A stretch of 64,000 bases of DNA, taken from Mesobacillus sp. S13. GTDB lineage: Bacteria; Bacillota; Bacilli; Bacillales; Cytobacillaceae. The stretch is taken from NCBI RefSeq assembly GCF_020422885.1, contig NZ_CP084622.1, positions 854,001 through 918,000 of the forward strand, in the 5' to 3' direction. Under the pieces are notes generated by a model. It was not told the DNA's origin. It searched no databases and was given only the letters and a program-made list of their open reading frames with translations. How positions within the stretch are numbered: position 1 is the stretch's first letter; the number at the start of each line of letters is the position of its first letter. Below are positions 25,643-34,403 of the stretch, one piece after another. The position numbers were made by a program, and so were the translations under genes.

Positions 25643-26215
25643 TTGAACGGAGCTGTCGTAATGGAAAGCAAGACGAATAAGAAGGTTTTTTGGGGTGCAC
25701 TGGCAGCTGGACTTCTTGCGCTTGGAATTTTACTGGTGTCATTCGGTTTATCGGGTGTGGCCTATGCAGTCCCGATTGCCGGTGTAGGAGATTTTTATGT
25801 TGAGTTCGATAAGCTTGAAGGAGAAGGCTACAAATTCTATCCAAAACTTGGTGAAACGAGCAGTTCAGACGCTACACCACAGGGGACGAATATCATTGAG
25901 AAACTGACCATCGACAATCTGCAATTATACAAGGATTTTCAGGTAGGCGGGGAGTGGATCCGCGTCAAAATACAGGCATCAAAACCTGTACAGATTTCCG
26001 GACTGCAGCATGATGCTGGCTTGATTGAGGCAAACGCCAAGTTCCAAAACCTTGCGCTTGCAGAAAACAACAGCACGGACTGGACTAAGCAGTTCCAGCA
26101 GACATCAAGCACGATCATCCTTGAAAATGCCAAATTGAAGACTCATTACTTATTCCAGGAAACAATCAATATGGCTGGCATGAAATTGACAGTGGAAAAA
26201 ATCGATAAGAAATAA
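25643..26215 (+). CDS. DUF6230 family exported protein
   Basis: 190 residues: one N-terminal membrane helix (VFWGALAAGLLALGILLVSF), then a beta-rich domain (VAYAVPIAGVGDFYVEFDKL ... PVQISGLQHDAGLI). The pattern and the following DUF6114 gene match the DUF6230-DUF6114 pair that I recall from Actinobacteria. Start TTG 25643 is eight bases after GGAGG; ATG 25661 is the alternative. Function unknown. First of three co-directional genes 12-15 bp apart. Confidence 0.7.
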   Translation: MNGAVVMESKTNKKVFWGALAAGLLALGILLVSFGLSGVAYAVPIAGVGDFYVEFDKLEGEGYKFYPKLGETSSSDATPQGTNIIEKLTIDNLQLYKDFQVGGEWIRVKIQASKPVQISGLQHDAGLIEANAKFQNLALAENNSTDWTKQFQQTSSTIILENAKLKTHYLFQETINMAGMKLTVEKIDKK

Positions 26216-26229
26216 TCGAGGTGACAAAT

Positions 26230-26622
26230 ATGGTATTTAAAAAGTGGAGACATACACGGCCATTCTTTGGGGCAATTTTAACCGTGTTAAGCGGATTGAT
26301 GATTTTATGGGTGCCATTGAATCTCTATTTGAGCACCTTTCTTCCAGGATCGGTGGCCGTCATCGGCTTGCTTTTTGGCGGATTGATCACGCTGATGGGA
26401 TTGATGTCCTTCTTTTTGCCAAGTGCCTCTAAAGCGCTGGGCATCATCGTCATCTTTTTGTCCATTCTTTCTGTCATCGGCGCACTGGGCGGCTTCCTGT
26501 TCGGAACGATATTTGGAATCATCGGCGGGGCCTTGCTGACAGCATGGCGGATGGTGCCTGCAGAAGAGTCAGCAGGAGCACCCGTTTCAGATGCCGCTAC
26601 GCACCCAGCTAAAACAGGATAA
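26230..26622 (+). CDS. DUF6114 family membrane protein
   Basis: 130 residues with four hydrophobic segments (FFGAILTVLSGLMILWVPL; SVAVIGLLFGGLITLMG; ALGIIVIFLSILSVIG; FGTIFGIIGGALLTAW). ATG 26230 has GAGGTGA six bases upstream and follows the DUF6230 gene by 14 bp, so the two are co-translated. Known pairing partner of DUF6230; role unknown, perhaps a membrane platform for the exported partner. Confidence 0.7.
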   Translation: MVFKKWRHTRPFFGAILTVLSGLMILWVPLNLYLSTFLPGSVAVIGLLFGGLITLMGLMSFFLPSASKALGIIVIFLSILSVIGALGGFLFGTIFGIIGGALLTAWRMVPAEESAGAPVSDAATHPAKTG

Positions 26623-26634
26623 AGGGGAGAAAAA

Positions 26635-27918
26635 ATGAAGAATCGGATATTTTTAGTAGTGATGTGCCTTCAGCTAGCTGCATTATCATTCTTCCCTTTT
26701 ATTGAAAAAGCGGATGCAGCCGGCAATGAGGCAGAAGGATTCATCATCCAGGCTGACCGGGTTGTTGGCGAAAATATGAAGGCAACGTTGGTTGCTGGCG
26801 AAACTTCCTCAACCAGTGCTAGGCCGATGCTGCGGATCACCTACGATTCAGCAAAGATTTACGGCATGAGGCTGACAAAACAGTTCCAGACATCAGGAGG
26901 GACGGTCAGCCTAACGATGAAAGCAAGTGGACCAGTTACTATACAAGGGATGCAGGTCGACGCCAGCGCGATTTCCTTCAAGGGTGCATGCGTTTATGCT
27001 GCAAAAATCATCCCGAATGCCGCCCTTGAAGGTGTAACAATGGTTGCTCATTCAATGAACGCAGAAAACAGCAGTCTCGACAAGCTAAAATTGCAGACAG
27101 TGAATGGCACTGACGGAGTACAGAAGCCAGGCACTCTGGAAATTTTACAGGAGCTCGGGAATATGCCTCTAGGCCAGATGAAGACAGAAATCGAGAAAAT
27201 CACCAGCGGCCAGCTCCCGTTGACATGTGAAGGTGAAGAGGATGCAGAACTGGCAGATCCAGTTGAAGATACAGTAGGGACGATTATAGATCCAGCTGAC
27301 GACCTGCTGGAAGAAGTGACAGATCCGATTGGTGACACGATTGGCGCAGTGACAGATCCAATTGATGACACGATTGGCAAAGTGATCGACCCGCTGGATG
27401 AAACAATTGGGAAGGTAACGGATCCTCTGAAGAACACCATCGGAAAGGTGACCGACCCGCTTAAGGACACGGTTGCTAAGGTCACCAGTCCGGTCAAAGA
27501 AACGGTCGACAAGGTCGTCTCTCCAGTTGAAAAAACGGTCGGGGAAGTGGCGGAACCGGTACAAGAGGTCGTCAAGGATACGACAGACACAGCAAAGAAG
27601 GTAACCGAACCAGTGAAGTCAGTTGTGGATGGAACAGCCAAAACAGCGTGCGAAAAACTGGAAGCAGGAAATGGTGAGATCACAAAGGAACTTGCTCTGG
27701 AGCTGATCGACAAGGCGCTGTCCGAAAACAAAATGCTTGATGAATTATGCCCCACAGACTCCACATTGACAGCTCAGCTTGAAAAATGGACAGAAGGGGT
27801 AATGGATTCTCTCGGACTTCTGTCCATTCTAGGGGTGAAACCAAGCGAGGATGCGCAGCTGAAAAAGATGAGGGAGGCTATTTTAAAAGAACCGGATGGA
27901 TCAATCATCAATTTCTAA
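26635..27918 (+). CDS. Exported protein: DUF6230-like head plus ten-fold 11-residue repeat stalk
   Basis: 427 residues. Signal peptide at 1-29 (cut near ADAAG). Residues 34-155 resemble the first gene of the cluster: RLTKQFQTSGGTVSLTMKAS then GPVTIQGMQVDAS parallels LYKDFQVGGEWIRVKIQAS then KPVQISGLQHDAG. Residues 208-317 are ten tandem 11-residue units of form DPxxxTxxxVT (DPIDDTIGKVI, DPLDETIGKVT, DPLKNTIGKVT). A Cys-containing C-terminal helical domain follows; it has no LPxTG anchor. Hendecads of this kind form long amphipathic helices. The third gene of the cluster; role unknown, likely surface structural. Confidence 0.75.
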   Translation: MKNRIFLVVMCLQLAALSFFPFIEKADAAGNEAEGFIIQADRVVGENMKATLVAGETSSTSARPMLRITYDSAKIYGMRLTKQFQTSGGTVSLTMKASGPVTIQGMQVDASAISFKGACVYAAKIIPNAALEGVTMVAHSMNAENSSLDKLKLQTVNGTDGVQKPGTLEILQELGNMPLGQMKTEIEKITSGQLPLTCEGEEDAELADPVEDTVGTIIDPADDLLEEVTDPIGDTIGAVTDPIDDTIGKVIDPLDETIGKVTDPLKNTIGKVTDPLKDTVAKVTSPVKETVDKVVSPVEKTVGEVAEPVQEVVKDTTDTAKKVTEPVKSVVDGTAKTACEKLEAGNGEITKELALELIDKALSENKMLDELCPTDSTLTAQLEKWTEGVMDSLGLLSILGVKPSEDAQLKKMREAILKEPDGSIINF

Positions 27919-27929
27919 CATTTAACACA

Positions 27930-27961
27930 AGAAAGGCAGAGGATGATTCCTCTGCCTTTCT
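27930..27961. terminator. Bidirectional terminator between the DUF6230 cluster and acylphosphatase
   Basis: AGAAAGGCAGAGGA (27930-27943) pairs perfectly with TCCTCTGCCTTTCT (27948-27961), 4-nt loop. The stop codon of the minus-strand gene lies in its right arm. Confidence 0.8.
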
Positions 27962-28232
27962 AATATTTTATCGCAAATGACTTATAGGTTTCGATTTTCT
28001 CTGTTTCGTTCACTTCAATATGGTTAACAGTAGAGAATGGATTGCCCCTTCGTACTTCATCGGTGAATTTTTCAAGGTCAGGCCTGGAACCAGAAGCAAG
28101 GATTTCCACGCCGCCCTCCGGCAGATTCTTCACCCAGCCTGTAATGCCAAATTGGATTGCCTTCATTTGAGTATAATACCGATACCCCACACCCTGAACC
28201 TCACCAGTCACAATAATTTGTAATTGGATCAA
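27960..28232 (-). CDS. acyP: Acylphosphatase
   Basis: 90 residues, the usual size. Phosphate-binding loop GEVQGVGYRYY (10-20), with the catalytic Arg18, and GWVKNLPEGGVE with the catalytic Asn. Hydrolyses acyl phosphates such as acetyl phosphate and 1,3-bisphosphoglycerate. Start is TTG 28232 with GGGGGCG upstream. Confidence 0.93.
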   Translation of the reverse strand: MIQLQIIVTGEVQGVGYRYYTQMKAIQFGITGWVKNLPEGGVEILASGSRPDLEKFTDEVRRGNPFSTVNHIEVNETEKIETYKSFAIKY

Positions 28233-28478
28233 GACGTCGCCCCCAGATAAACAAATAGGTTAACAATATATCTAATGTTATATGTAATGATTGCTTAGTA
28301 ACTTCATTATATCACACAAGATTAGGGGGCATAAGGGAAATGGGAGTTTATATTTTGTTTTACAGCAGTGCTGAAACGAAAGGTGAGGAAGCAGAAACTG
28401 GACAAGTTAAATGAAGATGGATGTAAAGTGACAGGCTCAGCCCGGAATTAAAAAAGCTTTGAGTGGAAAAAAGGAATG

Positions 28479-28650
28479 CTGTCCGAAGAAGATTCAAGTT
28501 CAGTTAGAGGAAGTGAGCTAAAGCTGTCCGAAGTAAGGCCAAGTTCAGACAGCTTTGAAGGGAAGAGAGCAAATACTGTCCGAAGAAGAGTCAAGTTCAG
28601 ACAGCTTTGAGGGTGAGGAGCAAAAGCTGTCCGAAGCAGAGCAGCTTCTG
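28479..28650. repeat. Tandem imperfect repeat with CTGTC/GACAG hairpins
   Basis: CTGTCCGAAG starts at 28479, 28524, 28576 and 28627 (spacings 45, 52, 51). Each full unit contains a downstream TTCAGACAGCTTTGA, so GCTGTC and GACAGC can form a hairpin in each unit. The phase of translation differs between copies, so it is not coding. Gap 28233-28723 holds this repeat, and otherwise nothing but the aminopeptidase terminator. Confidence 0.8.
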
Positions 28651-28674
28651 ATAGAGAAGTCCTCCCAGCACATC

Positions 28675-28702
28675 AAAAACAGCCGAACAAATTGTCCGGC
28701 TG
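28675..28702 (-). terminator. Terminator of the aminopeptidase gene
   Basis: CAGCCG (28680-28685) with CGGCTG (28697-28702); on the minus strand it is followed by TTTTTG. Confidence 0.75.
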
Positions 28703-28723
28703 CTGCTAAAAACATATCCAATC

Positions 28724-29956
28724 TTATAGAGCCCAGTCTCCATTGCGGAATACTGGCTCAGCAGTTCCATCTGCTGTGATGCCGTCGATGTCCATTTTAT
28801 CGGAGCCGATCATGAAGTCGACGTGCGTGATGCTTTCGTTCAGGCCGTTCTCAGCCAGTTCTTCTGAAGACATTGTCTTTCCGCCTTCTACACAGAATGC
28901 ATAAGCGCTTCCGATTGCGAAATGGTTTGACGCGTTCTCATCAAATAGTGTGTTAAAGAACAGCACATTTGATTGGGAAATTGGCGAGTTGAATGGTACT
29001 AGGGCAACTTCACCAAGATAGTGTGAACCTTCATCAGTAGCCACAAGCTGCTTCAGGATTTCTTCGCCTTCTTCAGCTTCAACTCCAACGATTTTTCCAT
29101 TTTCAAAAGTAAGCTTGAAGTTGTCGATGATGTTTCCGCCATAGCTAAGTGGCTTCGTGCTTGAAACATAACCGTTTACGCCTGTTTTCAACGGAACAGA
29201 GAATACTTCTTCAGTCGGCATGTTTGCCATGAATTCATTGCCTTGCTCGTTCACGCTGCCAGCGCCAACCCAGATATGCTTCTCAGGAAGCTCGACTGTC
29301 AGGTCAGTGCCAGGTGCTTTGTAGTGAAGCTTTTTGTAGCGCTTGCCGTTCAGGTAATCAACCTTCTCATGAAGGGAAGAGTCATGGTCTTTCCATGCAG
29401 CGACAGGATCTGGAGTGTCCACACGGACTGCCTTGAAAATCGCATCCCAAAGCTTCTGCACAGCTGTTTCAGCAGTCTCCTCAGGGAACACCATTTTTGC
29501 CCAGCCTTCAGAAGGAGCAGCAATGACTGTCCAGCTAACTTTATCGGATTGTATGTATTTGCGATACTTTGAAAGTGCTGTTCCAGCAGCTTTCTGGAAG
29601 TTTGCGATGCGCTCGGACTTCACACCCTTCAACAAGTCAGGACTTGAAGAAACGATTGACATGAATGCTGCACCGTTTTCAGCTAGGTCTTCCACTTCGC
29701 GTGCGCGCCATTCAGGGTATTCTGTGAACGCCTCATCTGGTGCAAGATCGTATTTCGTTCTGTTTACGACATCATCATTCCAGTTCACGACGACGTTTTT
29801 AGCGCCGGCTTCGTATGCCTTTTTCGCAACAAGACGGACAAATTCAGCAGAGTCGATCGTCGTATTGACGACAAGCGTCTGGTCCTTCTGGATGTTCACG
29901 CCAACCTTGACAGCAAGGTCTGCATATTTTTCTAAATTCGTTTGAAAATCACTCAT
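28724..29956 (-). CDS. ampS: M29 family aminopeptidase (AmpS)
   Basis: 410 residues, the full length of thermophilic M29 aminopeptidases. Expected metal ligands are visible: Glu in ANMPTEEVF, Glu in DEGSHYLGEVALV, His in NASNHFAIG and Asp in THVDFMIGS. Cytoplasmic, removes N-terminal residues from peptides using two cobalt or zinc ions. Monocistronic, with its own terminator. The start MSDFQTNLEKYADLAV is that of the family. Confidence 0.93.
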   Translation of the reverse strand: MSDFQTNLEKYADLAVKVGVNIQKDQTLVVNTTIDSAEFVRLVAKKAYEAGAKNVVVNWNDDVVNRTKYDLAPDEAFTEYPEWRAREVEDLAENGAAFMSIVSSSPDLLKGVKSERIANFQKAAGTALSKYRKYIQSDKVSWTVIAAPSEGWAKMVFPEETAETAVQKLWDAIFKAVRVDTPDPVAAWKDHDSSLHEKVDYLNGKRYKKLHYKAPGTDLTVELPEKHIWVGAGSVNEQGNEFMANMPTEEVFSVPLKTGVNGYVSSTKPLSYGGNIIDNFKLTFENGKIVGVEAEEGEEILKQLVATDEGSHYLGEVALVPFNSPISQSNVLFFNTLFDENASNHFAIGSAYAFCVEGGKTMSSEELAENGLNESITHVDFMIGSDKMDIDGITADGTAEPVFRNGDWAL

Positions 29957-30168
29957 CTATTTCGCCCCTTTTCAGAATCTTCTTTTACATTGTAACGATT
30001 TTATAGGAAAAAAGAAACTTAAGACATTCGACTAAACTAGACACACAAGCGGCACTGCAGGTTCAGTTCTTATCTGTCTAAATTTGCTATCCTATTAAAC
30101 TAGCACATGACAGCGGCCTAATGTAAAATAGAGCGGTATAAAAAGGGGTATAGGAGGATATTTTAAAG

Positions 30169-30564
30169 ATGAAATATGATGTAGTTTTATTACGGTTATC
30201 AGCGATTTACGCTTTCATTGGGGCATTCCTCGGTTCGCATATGGCAGGTGCCGGCAGTTATGCTATCCGACCAGTCCATGCACATATCCTTGTTGTCGGC
30301 TGGCTGAGTCTGTTTGCCTTCTCCAGCTACTACCGTTCTTATGTGGTACCTAAGACTTCAAAACTAGCATTGCTTCATGTCTGGACAGCAATTATCGGCA
30401 GCTTCGGATTGACTTTAGGCATGTGGCTTTATAGTGTGAAGCCATTCCCACTGCCTGAAACCTTCACAATGGTGTTCTACATCGTTGGCGGATCCACTTT
30501 GCTTCTCAGCTTCCTGCTATTTGTATTCATGACATTTAAATATAGCGATGCGAAGGTAAAATAA
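30169..30564 (+). CDS. Four-span membrane protein with His residues resembling an oxidase subunit I fragment
   Basis: 131 residues with four membrane helices. The block RPVHAHILVVGWLSLFAFSSYY carries two His and resembles a helix of cbb3-type or NO-reductase-type subunit I; further His lie at about 24 and 69. It is far too short to be a full oxidase. Similar short Bacillus proteins are, as I recall, annotated loosely as cytochrome-c oxidase. A small haem-binding or quinol-related protein is possible. GGAGG 11 bases upstream; a very strong terminator follows. Confidence 0.6.
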   Translation: MKYDVVLLRLSAIYAFIGAFLGSHMAGAGSYAIRPVHAHILVVGWLSLFAFSSYYRSYVVPKTSKLALLHVWTAIIGSFGLTLGMWLYSVKPFPLPETFTMVFYIVGGSTLLLSFLLFVFMTFKYSDAKVK

Positions 30565-30567
30565 TGG

Positions 30568-30607
30568 AAAAATCCATGCAGAATCAAGCTTCTGCATGGA
30601 TTTTTTT
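30568..30607 (+). terminator. Terminator of the four-span protein gene
   Basis: A 16-bp perfect stem, AAAAATCCATGCAGAA (30568-30583) with TTCTGCATGGATTTTT (30590-30605), then TT. Confidence 0.95.
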
Positions 30608-30668
30608 GTGTGTTTGGGTTTTAAATAATGCTCATCACCCTAACATTTTCACTTTCTAATCAATATAT

Positions 30669-30786
30669 TGGCGAAAATACAAATATATCAGCGGATTTCT
30701 AATTTTATCGCCCACATTTCCCAATATATCAGCGGATTTTTAATTATATCGACCACATTTTCCAATATATCGACCAACTTCATATT
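30669..30786 (-). repeat. Phased 20-21 bp array, mixed heads, six units
   Basis: On the minus strand units begin GGTCGATATA, GGTCGATATA, CGCTGATATA, GGGCGATAAA, CGCTGATATA and CGCCAATATA. On plus the matching positions are 30771, 30750, 30730, 30709, 30689 and 30669 (spacings 20-21). Four different heads occur in front of the same ATAWA core. It reads in the direction of the minus-strand MFS gene, starting 50 bp beyond its stop, and no ordinary terminator is seen there. Confidence 0.88.
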
Positions 30787-30824
30787 TCCACTATTAGAAG
30801 ATCCGCGAATTAGAAGAATTACAC

Positions 30825-32093
30825 TCAAATCCCGGCAGCCTTCTTACTCTCATACATCCTGAACATCAGCCAGAACAGCACGGCGCTCAAAACGGCGAGA
30901 ATGCTAAGGATGGTGAATGTCCAGCCATAGCCGATCCAAACAGTCAACGGAATGCTGATTGGGGCAATCGTCCTGCCAATCGTATAGCGCAATGAAGCGG
31001 CGGCAAAATACTGGCCGCGCATTTTTTCAGGTGCCAGGTTGGAAATGAAGGTTTGCTGCAGCCCGGCTGTCATCAGTTCAGCCAGTGTGAACACAGCCAT
31101 TGCCCCGATCAGGCCCCAAATCCAATTGGTCGCACCGAACATCAATATCGACACTGCATAGATGAGCGATGACAATACAAACACATTCCGTTCCCGGAAG
31201 CGGGTCACCCATCTCGTAACAACTACAGTGAAGAGGGCAACCAGCAATCCATTTTCGGATAAAATCAATCCAAAAGCCTGCTCTCCATTCACGGTGAATA
31301 CCTTGCTGCCGAGTTCTAGCACCGTTTGATTATGCACCGTATCCTTTGTGTAAACAGGGAATAACAAATCAAGCTGCATGAATGTTTGGGCCGCTAAAAT
31401 CCCTGCGATGATGAACATGAGAAATACTTTATCTTGGACAATGACCTTGTAATCGGCAATTTGATCTTTAAGAAAGTCATACCATTTGCCATTTTCTGCA
31501 CGTGCTTGCCTGGCTGAAGCAGGGACCGTTTCACGCGTCCAATTTGCGAGGACAAGTGCAAGCAAAATGGAGATGATCGCGACGGCAATCATCAGTTCAA
31601 ACCGGTATTTTACATAAAAAATCGCTCCGAGAATTGGACCGACAACCACGGCGATATTGATTTGTGTATAAAAAATAGCGAACACGCTGCTTCGGTCTTT
31701 TTCAGGAACCACGTCGGCTACCATCGCCTGGCTGGCAGGCCAATAGATCGAGCCGAACATCCCAACGAGGGTAAAGCAGATGAAACCGAGCATCGGCGAG
31801 GTGAACCATGGTGATACGGCATAGGCAAAAACTAGGAAGGCGATGCCCTGGCCAAATGCTGAGATGACCATCATTCGCTTGCGCCCGAACCTGTCCGCCG
31901 TATATCCTCCAAGCAAATTGGCAAACACCGAGAACACCTGTGAAAAAATCAGCAGGAATCCAGCTTTGTCCTTACCAAAGCTTTCAGCAAAGTAAATCGT
32001 TAAAAACGGGAAAAACATCCAAAATGTTATATTCATTAAAGCTTCGCCGAACAAGCGAATCTTCAAGTTTCGATCCCAATCTCTTATCCTCAT
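30825..32093 (-). CDS. MFS multidrug-type efflux transporter
   Basis: 422 residues, 12 membrane segments, with motif A GGYTADRFGRKRM in the loop 2-3 and WPASQAMVADVVPEKDRS around TM5. Proton-linked export of drugs is usual for this branch; substrate unknown. ATG 32093 (MRIRDWDRNLKIRLFGEA) is chosen because AAGGAG stands six bases upstream; the frame is open 15 codons further but without a ribosome site. Confidence 0.82.
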   Translation of the reverse strand: MRIRDWDRNLKIRLFGEALMNITFWMFFPFLTIYFAESFGKDKAGFLLIFSQVFSVFANLLGGYTADRFGRKRMMVISAFGQGIAFLVFAYAVSPWFTSPMLGFICFTLVGMFGSIYWPASQAMVADVVPEKDRSSVFAIFYTQINIAVVVGPILGAIFYVKYRFELMIAVAIISILLALVLANWTRETVPASARQARAENGKWYDFLKDQIADYKVIVQDKVFLMFIIAGILAAQTFMQLDLLFPVYTKDTVHNQTVLELGSKVFTVNGEQAFGLILSENGLLVALFTVVVTRWVTRFRERNVFVLSSLIYAVSILMFGATNWIWGLIGAMAVFTLAELMTAGLQQTFISNLAPEKMRGQYFAAASLRYTIGRTIAPISIPLTVWIGYGWTFTILSILAVLSAVLFWLMFRMYESKKAAGI

Positions 32094-32184
32094 GATGCTT
32101 CTCCTTTTATATCTTTGAATGACACCAACGAATATCATACTACTCCATAGGAATTTTTTACAAGTTAAATTATCTCTATGGAAA

Positions 32185-32211
32185 TTAAAAAAGCGGCACG
32201 AGGGCCGCTTT
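32185..32211 (-). terminator. Terminator of topB
   Basis: AAAGCGGC (32190-32197) with GCCGCTTT (32204-32211), T run on the minus strand. Confidence 0.9.
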
Positions 32212-32221
32212 AGGTTCTGTT

Positions 32222-34318
32222 TTAATCCTTATCCTCCATCGCAGCTTTCAGCAAGTCTCCGAGACTGGTGCCGAAGTTCTCCTGGGATGGTGAGTATTTT
32301 TCCTTCAGCTTGCGCTCCTCACGCTTGGATACGCCTTTTTTCTTTTTATCCTCGGCTTTTTCCACAACATTGCAGCGGCGGCACTGGAAGTAGGCGCCAG
32401 CCTTGCCGTTGTGGATTTCCATTCGCTTATGGCATTGCGGGCAGCGTCTTTGTGAAAGCTTTGGATCTTTATGCTTGCGGAAGCTGCATTCTGGGCTTGA
32501 GCAGACGAGGATGCGTCCTTCCTTTGTCTTGCGCTCCTTCATGAACTCACCGCATTCAGGGCATTTTGATCCTGTCAGGTTATGGGCGCGGTAGGTTTTG
32601 TCGCTCGTCTTGATCTCGGATACAAGGCGGGCTGTCTGTTCGCGGATTCGTTTCTTGAAGGCCTTCGGATCCCCCTTGCCGCGGGCGATTTCTTCAAGTT
32701 CTTTTTCCCATTTTGCTGTCAATTCAGGGGATGTCAATTCATCGTTCACCAGGTCGATGAGCTGCTTTCCTTTTTTAGTCGGGTACAGGCGGCCGTTCTG
32801 TCTTTCCACGACCTCTGATGATATGATCCGTTCAATGATCTCAGCACGCGTTGCCGGAGTGCCCAGCCCGAATTTCTCCATTTTTGCAAGAATATCGGAT
32901 TCAGACAAACGAAGCGGCGGTTCGGTCATTTTCTTATTCATGTTAACCTGGCCGACTGAGTAGCTCTTGCCTTTTTCAAGATGACCCAAAGACTGGGTGG
33001 CTGCATCATCATCGTCTTTTCCGAGAACCTTTTTAAAACCGAGCTCAAGAACATTCGTTTCCCGAGCTGACAGTGATTCTCCTTCGACATCGAAATTAGC
33101 ATGAATCACTTCATACTGATAAGCCGGGTAAAATAAAGCAAGGAATCGGCGGACGATTAAGTCATACAGCTTTCGTTCATCCGGTGACAAATCGGCAAGA
33201 TGAAGCCGCTCCTCTGTCGGGATGATCGCATGGTGGTCAGTGACTTTTTCGTTATTGAACACGCGGCGCGCCTGGACTTTTCCTTTTTGGGCAAGGGCAG
33301 GCTTCGCTTCGTCACGATAGCCGGACATGATTCCCTGAAGGCGGTCCGCCATTGTCGCTTCCATATCGGTCGTCAAATATCGTGAATCTGTTCTTGGGTA
33401 GGTGACGAGCTTGTGCTGTTCATATAATCCCTGCAGGACATTGGATGTTTTCTTTGCTGAGAATCCAAAACGTTTGTTGGCGTCACGCTGCAGTTCTGTC
33501 AGGTCATAAGGCAGCGGCTGTGGTTCTGATTTTTGCTTGCGATCCAGCGATTTCAGCACAGCCTTTTTGTTGGAAAGCTTTTTTTGAATCTGCTCTGCTT
33601 TTTCCTTTGAAAAAATGCGCTTTTCGCCTTTATGTTCCCATTCTGCATGCAATGATCCGACCTTACCCTGGATGGTCCAATATTCCTTCGGCACGAACTT
33701 ATTGATTTCATCCTCGCGTTCGAGGACCATCGCGAGGGTTGGTGTCTGGACACGACCTGCAGATAAAGGATCCTTGAATTTTGTTGTCAAAGCTCTCGAA
33801 ACATTCAATCCAATCAGCCAGTCGGCTTCGGCGCGGCAGACAGCCGATTCATACAGGTCTTCAAACTGCTTGCCTGGCTTAAGGTTCTTAAAGCCGTCTT
33901 TGATGGCGCGGTCGGTCTGGGAGGAAATCCACAGTCGCTTTATTGGCTTTTTCCAGTTGATGCGCTGGAGAATCCATCTGGCTACCAGTTCACCTTCACG
34001 CCCAGCGTCAGTGGCAATGATGAATTCGCCGATATCCTTGCGTTCAGCTAGATGCTCAATGGCCTTGAACTGGTGGCTCGTTTGCTTGATCACCTTCAGT
34101 CCCATTTTATCGGGGATGATCGGCAGCTCCTCAAGCTTCCATACTTTATATTTTGGGTCATAATTCTCCGGCATTTTCAGTTCGATCAAGTGGCCGAGCG
34201 CCCATGTGACAATATATTGATTTCCTTCGAAATAGCTCTTATGCGTTTTATTGCAGCCAAGGACACGCGCGAGCTCGCGGGCAACACTTGGTTTTTCTGC
34301 AAGTACTAATGATTTCAT
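32222..34318 (-). CDS. topB: DNA topoisomerase III
   Basis: 698 residues of type IA topoisomerase. TOPRIM at the N-terminus (LAEKPSVARELARVLG; ATDAGREGE at 102-110), active-site Tyr307 in VTYPRTDSRYL, and C-terminal zinc ribbons (CPECGEFM ... CSSPEC; CPQCHKRM ... CRRC). Relaxes negative supercoils and decatenates DNA. The zinc ribbons continue into a basic tail. ATG 34318 (MKSLVLAEKPS) has AAGGAG six bases upstream; the frame extends five codons more with no ribosome site. Confidence 0.95.
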   Translation of the reverse strand: MKSLVLAEKPSVARELARVLGCNKTHKSYFEGNQYIVTWALGHLIELKMPENYDPKYKVWKLEELPIIPDKMGLKVIKQTSHQFKAIEHLAERKDIGEFIIATDAGREGELVARWILQRINWKKPIKRLWISSQTDRAIKDGFKNLKPGKQFEDLYESAVCRAEADWLIGLNVSRALTTKFKDPLSAGRVQTPTLAMVLEREDEINKFVPKEYWTIQGKVGSLHAEWEHKGEKRIFSKEKAEQIQKKLSNKKAVLKSLDRKQKSEPQPLPYDLTELQRDANKRFGFSAKKTSNVLQGLYEQHKLVTYPRTDSRYLTTDMEATMADRLQGIMSGYRDEAKPALAQKGKVQARRVFNNEKVTDHHAIIPTEERLHLADLSPDERKLYDLIVRRFLALFYPAYQYEVIHANFDVEGESLSARETNVLELGFKKVLGKDDDDAATQSLGHLEKGKSYSVGQVNMNKKMTEPPLRLSESDILAKMEKFGLGTPATRAEIIERIISSEVVERQNGRLYPTKKGKQLIDLVNDELTSPELTAKWEKELEEIARGKGDPKAFKKRIREQTARLVSEIKTSDKTYRAHNLTGSKCPECGEFMKERKTKEGRILVCSSPECSFRKHKDPKLSQRRCPQCHKRMEIHNGKAGAYFQCRRCNVVEKAEDKKKKGVSKREERKLKEKYSPSQENFGTSLGDLLKAAMEDKD

Positions 34319-34403
34319 GTTTGCTCCTTTCAAAACACAACAATTTTACGTATGCTTTACTTAGTATAATAGAAATAAGTGATTTTTTGTAATGGGGGAG
34401 ACC

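Noticed and set aside
27048..27764. Minus-strand frame of 238 codons
   Set aside because: It is antisense to the hendecad-repeat protein; its Ser/Val repeats mirror the DPxxxTxxxVT codons, and it has no ribosome site.
28555..28779. Plus-strand frame of 74 codons
   Set aside because: It starts in the CTGTCCGAAG repeat and runs into the aminopeptidase gene on the other strand; phase is not kept between repeat units.
33615..34163. Plus-strand frame of 182 codons
   Set aside because: Antisense to topB, with no family signature.
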